From Lachnospiraceae bacterium C10 (GTDB taxonomy: Bacteria; Bacillota; Clostridia; Lachnospirales; Lachnospiraceae), in the NCBI GenBank assembly GCA_900100095.1, contig FMTN01000006.1, positions 62,001 through 126,000 of the forward strand: 64,000 nucleotides of DNA. Reading direction: 5' to 3'. The notes under the pieces were generated by a model. The model made no database searches, was not told the DNA's origin, and worked only from the letters and a program-made list of their open reading frames with translations. Shown piece by piece: positions 52,498 to 61,606 of this stretch (its first letter is position 1; every line of letters starts with the position of its first letter). Position numbers and translations under genes: made by a program.

Positions 52498-53783
52498 TGG
52501 AGCATAAGAATATTGTAGCTACGATCTATATCAAGAACGGACAGGCCGTAGGGGACCCGAAGAAAGAACAGACGGGTGAGGTGAGCAATGTGCTTGAACT
52601 GGCCAAGATGTATAATGATAGTGGTGTAGATAAGATTATTTGTTTTGATTTGTCGGATGATGAAGAAGAACATGAGATGAATCTTCTTGCAATACGTGAA
52701 ATCAATCGTAACATCGATATCAAGACATGTGGAGGCGGCAACATTCGCCGTATCGATGATGTCAAGCGTTTATTGTATGCCGGCTGTGTGGAGGTCGTTT
52801 TAAACGGAGCCAAGCCGGAGACCATTGACTTGTTGAAGGAGGCATCGGAGCGTTTTGGTGCGGAAAAGATTTTAGTTTCGTTAACCAACGTGGACTTTAT
52901 CTTTAAGACCAAAAGCTTTTTATCTGACAATGTTCATGAATTGCTTTTAATGCAGGCTGATTTGGTACCGGGAATTGAGAATGTGACAGATATTCCTTAT
53001 ATTCTTGTTCAGGATGAATATAATCTTGATCAGATTGTGGATCGGTTACGTTCTCCTATGATTCGTGGTATTTACGGTGATTTTATCAATCATGAGTCTG
53101 CCGATATCATGCAGCTGAAGGCAACTTTATCCGAGCGCGGTATTATCATGGATAACTTCGAGCCAAAGCTTTCATGGAACGATCTGAAGGTGAATTCCGA
53201 CGGATTGATTCCGGTTGTGGTTCAGGATTATCAGACCAATCAGGTGCTTATGGTTGCTTATATGAATGAAGAGGCATTTGAGACCACGATTCGTATCGGT
53301 AAAATGACCTATTGGAGCCGAAGCAGACAGGAGTTATGGATCAAAGGACTGACAAGCGGTCATATTCAGTATGTCAAGTCATTGACAGCAGACTGTGACT
53401 TTGATACGATTCTTGCCAAGGTTTCACAAGTGGGTGGAGTTGCCTGCCATACAGGTTCTCCGTCATGCTTTTTTAATGAAATCATTAAGAAGGAGTATGT
53501 AGAGCGTTCTCCTCTTAAAATATTTGAAAATACCTATGCTGACATTACAAAAGAAAAGCAGGAAGATAAAGAATCCTACGTTAAGCAGTTAATTGATAGA
53601 GGTTTAGACGGTATTCTACGCAAAATCGGAGAAGAGTCTGCCGAAATGATTATTGCAAGTAAGAACACGGATGAGCGGGAGCTGATTCATGAATCCGCAG
53701 ACCTTTTATATCATCTTATGATTCTTATGGTGGAGAAGAATGTCAGCTGGGAAGAAGTAACAAGAGAGTTAGCCCAGAGATAA
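52497..53783 (+). CDS. hisIE: HisIE (PRA-CH/PRA-PH) fused to a degenerate HisA/HisF-like barrel
   Basis: This 428-residue protein has three parts. Residues about 1-215 resemble a HisA/HisF half-barrel enzyme ([33 protein letters not shown]). Residues about 216-330 are phosphoribosyl-AMP cyclohydrolase HisI ([33 protein letters not shown] with zinc cysteines). Residues about 345-428 are phosphoribosyl-ATP pyrophosphatase HisE ([28 protein letters not shown]). The barrel has Tyr at position 11 and Thr at 130, where HisF has catalytic Asp11 and Asp130, so it is probably non-catalytic. HisI and HisE motifs are intact. The function of the barrel is unknown; a scaffolding or regulatory role is inference. 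Confidence 0.92.
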   Translation: MEHKNIVATIYIKNGQAVGDPKKEQTGEVSNVLELAKMYNDSGVDKIICFDLSDDEEEHEMNLLAIREINRNIDIKTCGGGNIRRIDDVKRLLYAGCVEVVLNGAKPETIDLLKEASERFGAEKILVSLTNVDFIFKTKSFLSDNVHELLLMQADLVPGIENVTDIPYILVQDEYNLDQIVDRLRSPMIRGIYGDFINHESADIMQLKATLSERGIIMDNFEPKLSWNDLKVNSDGLIPVVVQDYQTNQVLMVAYMNEEAFETTIRIGKMTYWSRSRQELWIKGLTSGHIQYVKSLTADCDFDTILAKVSQVGGVACHTGSPSCFFNEIIKKEYVERSPLKIFENTYADITKEKQEDKESYVKQLIDRGLDGILRKIGEESAEMIIASKNTDERELIHESADLLYHLMILMVEKNVSWEEVTRELAQR

Positions 53784-53786
53784 ACT

Positions 53787-55655
53787 ATGAGAAAATTAGC
53801 ACTTAAGGACAATGTCCTGATGCAGATTGATAAGTCTGCACGTTACATCGGAAACGAGATTAATAGCATTATGAAGAAGGCAGAAGACGTAGATATCCGC
53901 TACGCCTTCTGCTTTCCTGATGTCTACGAGATTGGTATGTCACATCTTGGAATTCAGATTCTTTACGAGATGTTCAACCGGAGGGAGGACGTATGGTGTG
54001 AGCGCGTCTACTCACCATGGCCGGATCTTTCCAAGATTATGAAGGATGAGAAAATACCGTTATTCACATTGGAGTCACAGGATCCGGTGAAGTTATTTGA
54101 TTTCTTGGGTATCACACTCCAGTATGAGATGTGTTACACCAATATCCTGCAGATACTGGAATTATCCGAGATTCCGTTCTTTGCAAAGGATCGGACAGAG
54201 GAACATCCTATTGTCATGGGAGGAGGTCCGTGTACCTATAATCCGGAGCCGATTGCGGACTTCTTCGATATTTTCTATATCGGAGAAGGTGAGATGCAGT
54301 TCGATGCCATTTTTGATCTATATAAGGAGATGAAAAACTCCGGTCATTACCGTCGGGATGAGTTTTTGCATGAGGTTGCAAAAATTCCGGGCATCTATGT
54401 ACCGTCTCTTTATACCGTTTCCTATGATGAACAGGGCTTTATTACAGAATTTAAGCCGATATATGACGATATTCCAAAGACGGTTAAGCGACAGGTGGAT
54501 ATGGACATGGATCATGCACCTTATCCGAAGAAGCCATTGATTCCTTATGTCCGTGCAACACAGGATCGTGTTGTTCTTGAGATTATGAGGGGTTGCATTC
54601 GAGGCTGTCGTTTCTGTCAGGCGGGAATGGTCTACCGGCCAAATCGTGAAAAGAGCCTTAGTACGTTGAAAGAATACGCGGCAGAGATGCTGGATAACAC
54701 AGGTTATGAAGAAATATCCCTCAGCTCCTTAAGCTCTAGTGACTACAGTCACCTGCCGGAGTTTATCGATTATTTGATTGAAGAATGCGAAAAGCGTCAT
54801 GTCAATATTTCATTGCCGTCCCTTCGTATTGATTCGTTCTCACTGGATGTCATGTCCAAGGTTCAGGATATTAAAAAGAGTTCCTTAACCTTTGCGCCGG
54901 AGGCAGGTTCTCAGAGAATGCGTAATGTCATTAATAAGGGACTTACCAAGGATGTGATTCTGCATGGTGCGCAGCAGGCCTTCATCGGCGGTTGGAACAA
55001 GGTGAAATTATATTTTATGCTAGGCCTTCCGACAGAGCAGGAGGAAGATATCAAGGCGATTCCGGATCTGGCAGAAGAGATGGCAGAGCTTTACTACGAT
55101 ACCGTTCCAAAGGAGCAGCGACACGGAAAATGTAATATCAATATTTCCACATCCTTCTTTGTCCCAAAGCCTTTTACGCCGCTGCAGTGGGCAAGTATGC
55201 TTCCGGCAGAGGAGTATCTTAGAAGAGCCGGTATCCTGAAAGACCATATGCGCACCAAGCTGAACCAGAAGAGTATCTCCTATCAGTACCATGAAGCATA
55301 TACAACAGTACTGGAAGGTGTATTAGCAAGAGGTGACCGGAAGATTTCCCGTGTGATCTTAAAGGCATACGAAAAGGGATGCTATTTTGATGCATGGACG
55401 GAATTTTTTGTTCCGCAGAAGTGGGATGAGGCATTTGAAGAATGTGAGATCGATCCTGATTTCTATACAACAAGGGAACGAACACTAGATGAGATTCTTC
55501 CATGGGATTTTATTGATGTTGGAATAACACGTTCCTTCTTTGAAAGAGAATGGGATCGTGCCATTCATCAGCAGGTTATTACCCCGAATTGCCGCCAGCA
55601 GTGTAGTGGATGTGGATGTAGAGCGCTTGAGGGAGGTGTCTGCTATGAAAGTTAG
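53787..55655 (+). CDS. B12-binding radical SAM protein, TIGR03960 family
   Basis: This 622-residue protein has an N-terminal B12-binding-like region (GMSHLGIQILYE; VMGGGPCTYNPEPIADFFD) and a radical SAM core with the cluster motif EIMRGCIRGCRFCQAGMVY (CxxxCxxC, about 264-282). A C-terminal cysteine-rich end reads NCRQQCSGCGCRALEGGVC. The family is conserved next to the DUF2344/TIGR03936 gene, which overlaps it here by 11 nt, and next to rng-rplU in Firmicutes. Its substrate is unknown; a role in ribosome or tRNA modification is suggested by location only. Confidence 0.9.
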   Translation: MRKLALKDNVLMQIDKSARYIGNEINSIMKKAEDVDIRYAFCFPDVYEIGMSHLGIQILYEMFNRREDVWCERVYSPWPDLSKIMKDEKIPLFTLESQDPVKLFDFLGITLQYEMCYTNILQILELSEIPFFAKDRTEEHPIVMGGGPCTYNPEPIADFFDIFYIGEGEMQFDAIFDLYKEMKNSGHYRRDEFLHEVAKIPGIYVPSLYTVSYDEQGFITEFKPIYDDIPKTVKRQVDMDMDHAPYPKKPLIPYVRATQDRVVLEIMRGCIRGCRFCQAGMVYRPNREKSLSTLKEYAAEMLDNTGYEEISLSSLSSSDYSHLPEFIDYLIEECEKRHVNISLPSLRIDSFSLDVMSKVQDIKKSSLTFAPEAGSQRMRNVINKGLTKDVILHGAQQAFIGGWNKVKLYFMLGLPTEQEEDIKAIPDLAEEMAELYYDTVPKEQRHGKCNINISTSFFVPKPFTPLQWASMLPAEEYLRRAGILKDHMRTKLNQKSISYQYHEAYTTVLEGVLARGDRKISRVILKAYEKGCYFDAWTEFFVPQKWDEAFEECEIDPDFYTTRERTLDEILPWDFIDVGITRSFFEREWDRAIHQQVITPNCRQQCSGCGCRALEGGVCYES

Positions 55656-56421
55656 AGTACGTTTTGCAAAATATGGCAGTATCCGGTATCTCGGACATTT
55701 GGATATGATGCGTTTTTTCCAGAAGGCGATCCGGAGGGCACAGCTTCCGATTGCATATTCCGAGGGATTTCATCCGCATCAGATTATGTCCTTTGCTTCT
55801 CCGTTAGGAGTTGGAATCACAAGTGACGGCGAGTATATGGATTTGACGCTGGTAGAGGACATGGATTGCGACGAGATTGCAAATCGCCTGCAGGAGCAGA
55901 TGACGGAAGAGGTACGAATTGTATCGGTTCATCATTTAAAAGATGATTGTCATAAGGCGATGGCCATTCTCGAAGCGGCATCCTACCTTGTGTTCTTCCG
56001 TACCTATGAAGGGAAGCAGGAACTGTCAGCATCCCTCCTGTCCGATGCCATCCGGCAGTATATTACCGAGGCAGAGCAGGTATTGGTTGAGAAAGCGACG
56101 AAAAAGTCCACAAGGGAAGTCGATTTAAAGCCATTGATCTATGAAATTGATGCACATGAAGGATTTGATCCGACACTGGCTGATACCATTGTACCGGACT
56201 GGAGAGAAAACGAATTTCTGTTAAATGAAAAAGATCCGTATTTCACCATGACGCTTTGCGCAAGAAGCTCTGATAATGTGAAACCGAAGCTTCTGCTGGA
56301 TTATCTGTTAGGTAAGATCGGCATCAAAGAGGACGAGTTTTCCGTTGGAATTCACCGCATCGATATGCTGGCAGGTGAAACGAATCGGGTATCTTTGGAG
56401 GCATTTGAGACGATTTCATGA
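55645..56421 (+). CDS. TIGR03936 / DUF2344 radical-SAM-associated protein
   Basis: This 258-residue protein shows MKVRVRFAKYGSIRYLGHLD (residues 1-20) and FHPHQIMSFASPLGVGITSD, typical of DUF2344. In many bacteria it is fused to the preceding radical SAM enzyme; here the two are separate but overlap by 11 nt. ATG 55645 follows GGGAGGTG; the longer frame from 55540 lies within the neighbour. It overlaps rng by 4 nt. Confidence 0.9.
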   Translation: MKVRVRFAKYGSIRYLGHLDMMRFFQKAIRRAQLPIAYSEGFHPHQIMSFASPLGVGITSDGEYMDLTLVEDMDCDEIANRLQEQMTEEVRIVSVHHLKDDCHKAMAILEAASYLVFFRTYEGKQELSASLLSDAIRQYITEAEQVLVEKATKKSTREVDLKPLIYEIDAHEGFDPTLADTIVPDWRENEFLLNEKDPYFTMTLCARSSDNVKPKLLLDYLLGKIGIKEDEFSVGIHRIDMLAGETNRVSLEAFETIS

Positions 56422-57629
56422 AAGAAGTAACATTGGTTGCGACAAACCAGATGATTGCCGGCAAAACAATCGAATTTTTTTGTTGTTTTGACGAGGAAAG
56501 AAAACTTCTGTTTCTTGAGGCAAATGATCTGACCCATCCATCCGTGGTGGGTCAGATTCACGTTGCGCGTCTGCAGAAGTATGTTAAAAATGTAGGCTGC
56601 TTTCTTGAAATTGCAGCCGGTGAAAAAGTGTTCCTTCCGGAGAAGGAAGTGAAAAAGGCCATCTGCGTCAAACGAATGTCAATGAAGAAGACCTTATGTC
56701 AGGGGGATCTTTTCCTTCTTGGAATTAAAAAGGATCCGTTAAAGTCAAAGGATGCCGTTGCAACTGCATCGATTGAACTTACCGATTCCAAAGTGTCTCT
56801 AACCTATCCGGGAACCGGAATCAGTGTTAGCAAAAAGGCTTTGGATTCAGAGAAAGATGCGATGCTTTTGGCCTTCTCTGATGAGCCGCTTTTCTCTGGG
56901 TACCATCTTTTGATCCGGACTGAGGGAGCAAAGGAAGATGTTACGCAGTTAAAAGAACATGTAAGGACAAAGGTCTCTCTGATGGAAGAGCTTCTTACAA
57001 GTGCAAAGGTATCCCAGAAGCCGGTGTGTCTGTATCATGGGAAACGTAAGGCGCTTCGTCTTTTGGATGCATTTCCGATGAAAGCCTTTGATTTGAAGGT
57101 GAAAAAGATTTTAACAGACGATGTGACCCTACATGAAGAGATGCAACAGACACCGTATGCGGATGTGTTACAGCCGCTTTATACCGATGAAGATTTTTCT
57201 CTTGCAGATTTGTATCGGCTTAAGCATCATCTGAAAGAGCTCACCGGTAAAACCGTATGGATGAAAAGTGGCGGAAATATTGTAATTGAGCCGACGGAAG
57301 CACTTACGGTAATTGATGTGAATACAGCAAAAGCTTCCGAAAAAAAAGATTTGTATTCGGTAAATCAGGAGGCAGCAAAAATAATCATGGAGCAGCTTCG
57401 TCTTCGTAATCTTTCAGGAATCATTCTGGTGGATTTTATGAAGCTAAAACGTTCCCGGGAACGGCAGGATGTTTTGGATGTGCTGCGAAAAGAAGCTCAA
57501 AAGGATCCGGTAAAAGTCCAGATTTTAGGATATACCCAGACAGGACTCGTGGAGATTACAAGGGAAAAAATACACCCGAGCCTCAATCAGGTGTTGACGG
57601 GTAGAATCTATTGTGTTAATATACCATAG
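56418..57629 (+). CDS. rng: Ribonuclease E/G family protein, short form
   Basis: RNase E/G enzymes cut single-stranded RNA endonucleolytically. The 403-residue protein has an S1-type domain (about 35-105, with GQIHVARLQKYVKNVGCFLE), an RNase H-like region and the DNase I-like catalytic part with ALTVIDVNTAKA and GIILVDFMKLKRS, containing the Mg-binding aspartates. The frame ends at LNQVLTGRIYCVNIP, just where E. coli RNase G begins its CPxC zinc-link. The zinc-link and small domain are therefore missing. RNase E/G is nonuniform in Firmicutes. It lies upstream of rplU as in many bacteria. Confidence 0.88.
   Translation: MKEVTLVATNQMIAGKTIEFFCCFDEERKLLFLEANDLTHPSVVGQIHVARLQKYVKNVGCFLEIAAGEKVFLPEKEVKKAICVKRMSMKKTLCQGDLFLLGIKKDPLKSKDAVATASIELTDSKVSLTYPGTGISVSKKALDSEKDAMLLAFSDEPLFSGYHLLIRTEGAKEDVTQLKEHVRTKVSLMEELLTSAKVSQKPVCLYHGKRKALRLLDAFPMKAFDLKVKKILTDDVTLHEEMQQTPYADVLQPLYTDEDFSLADLYRLKHHLKELTGKTVWMKSGGNIVIEPTEALTVIDVNTAKASEKKDLYSVNQEAAKIIMEQLRLRNLSGIILVDFMKLKRSRERQDVLDVLRKEAQKDPVKVQILGYTQTGLVEITREKIHPSLNQVLTGRIYCVNIP
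57594..57622 (+). promoter_or_regulatory. Putative promoter for rplU-prp-rpmA
   Basis: TTGACG (57594-57599), 17-bp spacer and TAATAT (57617-57622) lie over the 3' end of rng. Transcription would begin near 57629, at the start of the L21 leader. Confidence 0.6.
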
Positions 57630-57705
57630 TATGCCGCACAGCGAGGTTAGAAGTCTGCTTATAGCAAGCAGCGCCGAAGCTGGCGAGTAATGATAAATAG
57701 GAGGT
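57629..57705 (+). promoter_or_regulatory. L21 leader RNA (ribosomal protein leader) candidate
   Basis: The 80-nt leader of rplU contains two hairpins: CTGCTT-ATAGC-AAGCAG (57655-57671) and CGCC-GAAGCT-GGCG (57672-57685). Its position and size match the L21 leader motif known upstream of rplU in Firmicutes, which is thought to mediate feedback by L21. Recognition is from memory of the motif and should be confirmed with a covariance model. Confidence 0.6.
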
Positions 57706-57710
57706 GCCAT

Positions 57711-58019
57711 ATGTACGCAATTATTGCAACAGGTGGTAAGCAGTACAAAGTATCCGAAGGCGATATCATTACCATTGAGAAGCTTGGAGTAGAGGCTGGT
57801 CAGAAGGTAACATTCGATCAGGTTTTAGCCGTAAGCGATAAGGAACTCAGTGTTGGTGACCCAACTGTCGCTGGAGCAACAGTAGAGGCTTCCGTTGTTA
57901 AGGAAGGCCGCGCTAAGAAGGTTATTGTTTACAAGTATAAGCGTAAGTCCGGATATCACAAGAAGAACGGACATCGTCAGTCTTATACACAGGTTAAGAT
58001 CGAAAAGATCAACGCATAA
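57711..58019 (+). CDS. rplU: 50S ribosomal protein L21
   Basis: The 102-residue protein is L21 ([38 protein letters not shown]). It binds 23S rRNA domain I/V. ATG 57711 follows GGAGGTGCC; the frame could be extended seven codons upstream, but those codons lie in the leader. rplU-prp-rpmA is the standard Firmicute order. Confidence 0.98.
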   Translation: MYAIIATGGKQYKVSEGDIITIEKLGVEAGQKVTFDQVLAVSDKELSVGDPTVAGATVEASVVKEGRAKKVIVYKYKRKSGYHKKNGHRQSYTQVKIEKINA

Positions 58020-58028
58020 GTTTAGCTT

Positions 58029-58352
58029 ATGATTCGTGTTACGGTTACAAAGCATCATGGAACATACACGCAGCTTGTGTGTGATGGACATGCCGGATTT
58101 GCTGAGTATGGCAGCGATATTGTATGCGCGGCCTGCAGTATGTTGATTCTCAATACCATTAATGGTCTTGATGCAATCACACATACAAAGATGGATGTTC
58201 AATCAGAGGAGAGCGGTCATATTGAGGTTACGTTTCGAGAGGAACTTAACGATCGGGAGATGGTTCTTTTAGATGCCATGATCTTGGGCCTGACACAGGT
58301 CCGTAAGGAGTATGGTAATTCATACCTTAAGTTTTACATCAAGGAGGTGTAA
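58029..58352 (+). CDS. prp: Ribosomal-processing cysteine protease Prp
   Basis: Prp removes the N-terminal extension of L27 in Firmicutes. The 107-residue protein shows the catalytic His and Cys in [20 protein letters not shown] (residues about 20-39; His 21 and Cys 33). It lies between rplU and rpmA, whose product carries the cleavage sequence. The gene starts 9 nt after rplU and ends 2 nt before rpmA. Confidence 0.95.
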   Translation: MIRVTVTKHHGTYTQLVCDGHAGFAEYGSDIVCAACSMLILNTINGLDAITHTKMDVQSEESGHIEVTFREELNDREMVLLDAMILGLTQVRKEYGNSYLKFYIKEV

Positions 58353-58354
58353 GG

Positions 58355-58639
58355 ATGTTACAGTTAAACCTTCAGTTCTTCGCTCACAAAAAGGGAGTAG
58401 GATCCACCAAGAATGGTCGTGATTCCGAGTCTAAGAGATTAGGTGCGAAGCGCGCAGACGGTCAGTTCGTTAAGGCTGGTAATATTATTTTCAGACAGCG
58501 TGGAACAAAGATTCACCCAGGTACTAACGTAGGTATCGGTGGAGATGACACACTGTTCGCTACAGCTGACGGAATCCTTCGTTTCGAGCGTAAGGGCAGA
58601 GATAAAAAGGTTGCTAACGTTTACCCAGTAGCTGAGTAA
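58355..58639 (+). CDS. rpmA: 50S ribosomal protein L27 with Prp-cleaved N-terminal extension
   Basis: The 94-residue protein begins [14 protein letters not shown]. The [11 protein letters not shown] boundary is the site Prp cuts to expose the mature Ala-His-Lys-Lys end that reaches the peptidyl transferase centre. [20 protein letters not shown] and [13 protein letters not shown] are typical of L27. AAGGAGGTG precedes the ATG. A terminator follows. Confidence 0.98.
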   Translation: MLQLNLQFFAHKKGVGSTKNGRDSESKRLGAKRADGQFVKAGNIIFRQRGTKIHPGTNVGIGGDDTLFATADGILRFERKGRDKKVANVYPVAE

Positions 58640-58660
58640 TTTCTGTTAGATATGTCTTTA

Positions 58661-58700
58661 GGACCTGACCATGGACAATTGTCTTTGGTCAGGTCTTTTG
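58661..58700 (+). terminator. Terminator after rpmA
   Basis: GACCTGACCA (58662-58671) pairs with TGGTCAGGTC (58686-58695), with an inner GACAATTGTC palindrome as loop, followed by TTTTG. Confidence 0.85.
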
Positions 58701-58725
58701 CGTACCGGCATTGAATGATTATAAT
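58698..58725 (+). promoter_or_regulatory. Putative promoter for obgE-yhbY-nadD operon
   Basis: TTGCGT (58698-58703), a 16-bp spacer and TATAAT (58720-58725) lie directly after the rpmA terminator and 26 nt before obgE. Confidence 0.5.
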
Positions 58726-58751
58726 ATAAATCCAGAAAGAGAAGGTAGAAT

Positions 58752-60029
58752 ATGTTTGCAGATCGTGCCAGAATCGTGATCCGTTCCGGTAAAGGCGGAA
58801 ATGGTCATGTAAGTTTCAGAAGAGAAAAATATGTACCTGCCGGAGGTCCGGATGGCGGTGATGGTGGCCGTGGAGGAGATATTATCTTCCAGGTGGATCC
58901 TCGCGTGAATAATTTGTCGGATTACCGGATGAAGCATAAGTTCGTTGCAACTTCCGGTGAAGAGGGCGGTAAGAAAAAGTGTCATGGTAAGGATGGTCAG
59001 GACCTGGTTCTGTCTGTCCCGAAGGGAACTGTAATCCATGAGGCAGAGAGCGGAAAGGTAATCTGTGATCTTTCCGAAGATAATCAACGTGTCGTTCTCC
59101 TGAAGGGAGGACGTGGAGGTCAGGGTAACTCCCATTATGCGACCCCAACGATGCAGGCTCCGAAGTATGCACAGCCGGGAGAGGATGCACAGGAACTGGA
59201 AGTAATTCTGGAGCTGAAGGTCCTGGCAGACGTTGGACTGGTTGGTTTTCCGAATGTAGGTAAGTCCACCCTTTTATCCCGTCTGTCCAATGCGAAGCCG
59301 CAGGTGGCAAATTATCATTTCACTACCTTGAATCCGATTCTGGGCGTTGTGGATCTTCCGGACGGTAACGGGTTTGTTATGGCGGATATTCCGGGACTGA
59401 TTGAAGGTGCATCCGAGGGTGTCGGCTTAGGACACGAATTCCTTCGTCATATTCAAAGGACGAAGGTGCTGGTTCACATGGTGGACGGTGCATCGGTTGA
59501 AGGAAGAGATCCAATCGAGGATATTAAAGCGATTAATCTGGAACTTGAAAAGTATGACGCTGGATTATTACAGAAGCCACAAATCATTGTCGCCAACAAA
59601 ATGGATGCAAATCCACAGGAGAAGGAAGAACTGAAAAAGAAGATTGAGGATATCTTCCACGCAAAGGTTTTCTGTATTTCAGCTGTTTCCGGCGAGGGTG
59701 TCAAGGAACTGGTATATGAGATTGCAAAAGAACTTGAAGAATTAAAGGATGAACAGGTCATCTATGAGAGTGAATTCGATCTGGAGAATCATTTTAAGGG
59801 TGATCAGCTTTCCTACACCGTTGAGATAAATGAAGATGGAGAATATGTGGTAGAGGGATCTAAGATTGAGAAGATGCTTGGATATACCAATATCGAGTCC
59901 GAAAAGGGATTTTTATTCTTCCAGAACTTCCTGAAGGAACAGGGTATCCTTGAAGCATTGGAAGAAAAGGGAATCACAGACGGTGACACCGTACGTATGT
60001 ATGGTCTGACCTTTGATTACTATAAATAA
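58752..60029 (+). CDS. obgE: GTPase ObgE/CgtA
   Basis: Obg is an essential ribosome-associated GTPase involved in 50S assembly and stress signalling. The 425-residue protein has the glycine-rich Obg fold (about 1-158; GGPDGGDGGRGGDIIFQVD), the G domain with G1 GFPNVGKSTLLSRL (about 166-179), DIPGLIEGA, NKMD and SAVSGEG. It also has the C-terminal OCT domain (about 345-425) typical of Gram-positive Obg. AGAAGG precedes ATG. Confidence 0.97.
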   Translation: MFADRARIVIRSGKGGNGHVSFRREKYVPAGGPDGGDGGRGGDIIFQVDPRVNNLSDYRMKHKFVATSGEEGGKKKCHGKDGQDLVLSVPKGTVIHEAESGKVICDLSEDNQRVVLLKGGRGGQGNSHYATPTMQAPKYAQPGEDAQELEVILELKVLADVGLVGFPNVGKSTLLSRLSNAKPQVANYHFTTLNPILGVVDLPDGNGFVMADIPGLIEGASEGVGLGHEFLRHIQRTKVLVHMVDGASVEGRDPIEDIKAINLELEKYDAGLLQKPQIIVANKMDANPQEKEELKKKIEDIFHAKVFCISAVSGEGVKELVYEIAKELEELKDEQVIYESEFDLENHFKGDQLSYTVEINEDGEYVVEGSKIEKMLGYTNIESEKGFLFFQNFLKEQGILEALEEKGITDGDTVRMYGLTFDYYK

Positions 60030-60040
60030 GGAGAATCATT

Positions 60041-60328
60041 ATGACAAATAAACAAAGAGCATATCTTTCTTCATTGGCAAATGATCTGAATGCAATTTTT
60101 CAGATTGGAAAATCTTCCCTCACACCGGAGGTGATCAGTGCTGTCGATGAGGCATTGGCCAAGAGAGAGCTTGTAAAAATTTCTGTTTTAAAGAACTGCA
60201 TGGATGACCCGAAGGAAATTGCACGTGTTATGGCAGAGCGTACCCGTTCTGAGGTTGTCCGCGTCATCGGTAAGAAGATTATTTTATATCGTCCTGCCAA
60301 GAAACCGGTCATTGTATTACCGGAATAA
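60041..60328 (+). CDS. yhbY: RNA-binding protein YhbY (CRM domain)
   Basis: The 95-residue protein is a single CRS1-YhbY domain (MTNKQRAYLSSLANDLNAIF; GKSSLTPEVISAVDEALAKR). It associates with pre-50S particles. AAGGAG precedes ATG. The place between obgE and nadD is a conserved ribosome-assembly/NAD neighbourhood. Confidence 0.94.
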   Translation: MTNKQRAYLSSLANDLNAIFQIGKSSLTPEVISAVDEALAKRELVKISVLKNCMDDPKEIARVMAERTRSEVVRVIGKKIILYRPAKKPVIVLPE

Positions 60329-60343
60329 GAAAGCTGGGATATT

Positions 60344-61606
60344 GTGAAGAAAATCGGAATCTTAGGTGGAACATTTTCCCCTGTTCATAATGGACACCTT
60401 TATATCGCAAAGGAAGCATATCAGCAGTTGGGGCTGGATGAACTCTGGTTTATGCCGGTCGGGATACCACCCCATAAGCAACAGGAAGCGGCTGTGACCC
60501 GTTATGACCGCCTGGCTATGTGCAGGCAGGCAATCAAAGAATTTCCTTTTGCAAAGGTTCGGGAAGATGAAATTCATTCAGACGGGGCCAACTATACCTA
60601 TCAGACAATGGAATATCTGACAAAGGAGTACCCTGAGGATTCCTTTTATTTTATCCTGGGAGAAGATTCCCTTCGCATGTTTCGCTCCTGGATGTATCCG
60701 GAGCGCATTGCAGCCAGGGCAACCATTGTGGCTGCTGTGCGTTCTGTGCGGCAGGAAGATCGGATGGAGGAGTTAAAGAAGCTGACAGAAGAGTATGCGG
60801 CCGTTTATCACGGCAGATTTATGCTACTGGATACTTCTTTTAAGGATATTTCCTCCACACAGATCCGCAAACTTCTTGATCGGGATGAGCTGACGGAAGA
60901 AGAGAGAGAATACCTTCTTCAGGCTTTACCGGAGGAGGTGTTGTCCTATATTAGAGAGCACCGTCTGTATGAGACTTCCTATATGGATGGGATATATGAG
61001 GCAGTCGATGACAAGGAGGAGATTTTGCCGGGAAAACGGTATAAGCAACTGCAAAAAAAGCTGCAGAAGGATCTGAAACCTTCAAGATATCAGCATACCT
61101 TAGGGGTTGCCTATACAGCAGCATCCCTTGCCATGCGCTACGGGTATCCCATGGAGAGTGCCTATGTTGCAGGACTGCTTCATGACTGTGCCAAGTATAT
61201 GACTCCGCAGGAGCTGATCAAGTACTGTAAAAAGCATGATCTTCCTATTAGCGAATCCGAATACGAATCACCACAGTTGTTACATGCCAAGGTGGGGGCC
61301 CGCAAAGCGAAGGAAGACTATGGCGTAACCGATCCGGAGATTTTACATGCCATTACGTATCACACGACGGGATGTCCGGGAATGAATCTTTTGGATAAGA
61401 TTATATTTACAGCCGATTATATTGAACCCAACCGTTGTGAGGCACCCAGACTTACAGAAATTCGACGGACAGCTTTTACAAAGCTTGATCAGGCTGTATC
61501 CATGATTCTGTTTGATACACTTCATTATCTCAAAGAAACAGGAAAAAGCATGGATGAGACCACACAAAGAACCTACGAATATTATAAGAAGGAGGTAACG
61601 TTATAA
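60344..61606 (+). CDS. nadD: Nicotinate-nucleotide adenylyltransferase fused to YqeK-type HD hydrolase
   Basis: Residues about 1-200 are NadD, which makes nicotinate adenine dinucleotide (GGTFSPVHNGHLYIAKEAY, HxGH motif; SSTQIRKLLDR). Residues about 225-420 are a YqeK HD-domain Ap4A hydrolase (HTLGVAYTAASLAMRYG, then AGLLHDCAKYM with the HD pair, and ITYHTTGCPGMNLLDKI). In Bacillus nadD and yqeK are separate adjacent genes; here they form one 420-codon frame. Both halves keep their motifs. The start is GTG 60344 with a weak GGGA box. Confidence 0.94.
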   Translation: MKKIGILGGTFSPVHNGHLYIAKEAYQQLGLDELWFMPVGIPPHKQQEAAVTRYDRLAMCRQAIKEFPFAKVREDEIHSDGANYTYQTMEYLTKEYPEDSFYFILGEDSLRMFRSWMYPERIAARATIVAAVRSVRQEDRMEELKKLTEEYAAVYHGRFMLLDTSFKDISSTQIRKLLDRDELTEEEREYLLQALPEEVLSYIREHRLYETSYMDGIYEAVDDKEEILPGKRYKQLQKKLQKDLKPSRYQHTLGVAYTAASLAMRYGYPMESAYVAGLLHDCAKYMTPQELIKYCKKHDLPISESEYESPQLLHAKVGARKAKEDYGVTDPEILHAITYHTTGCPGMNLLDKIIFTADYIEPNRCEAPRLTEIRRTAFTKLDQAVSMILFDTLHYLKETGKSMDETTQRTYEYYKKEVTL

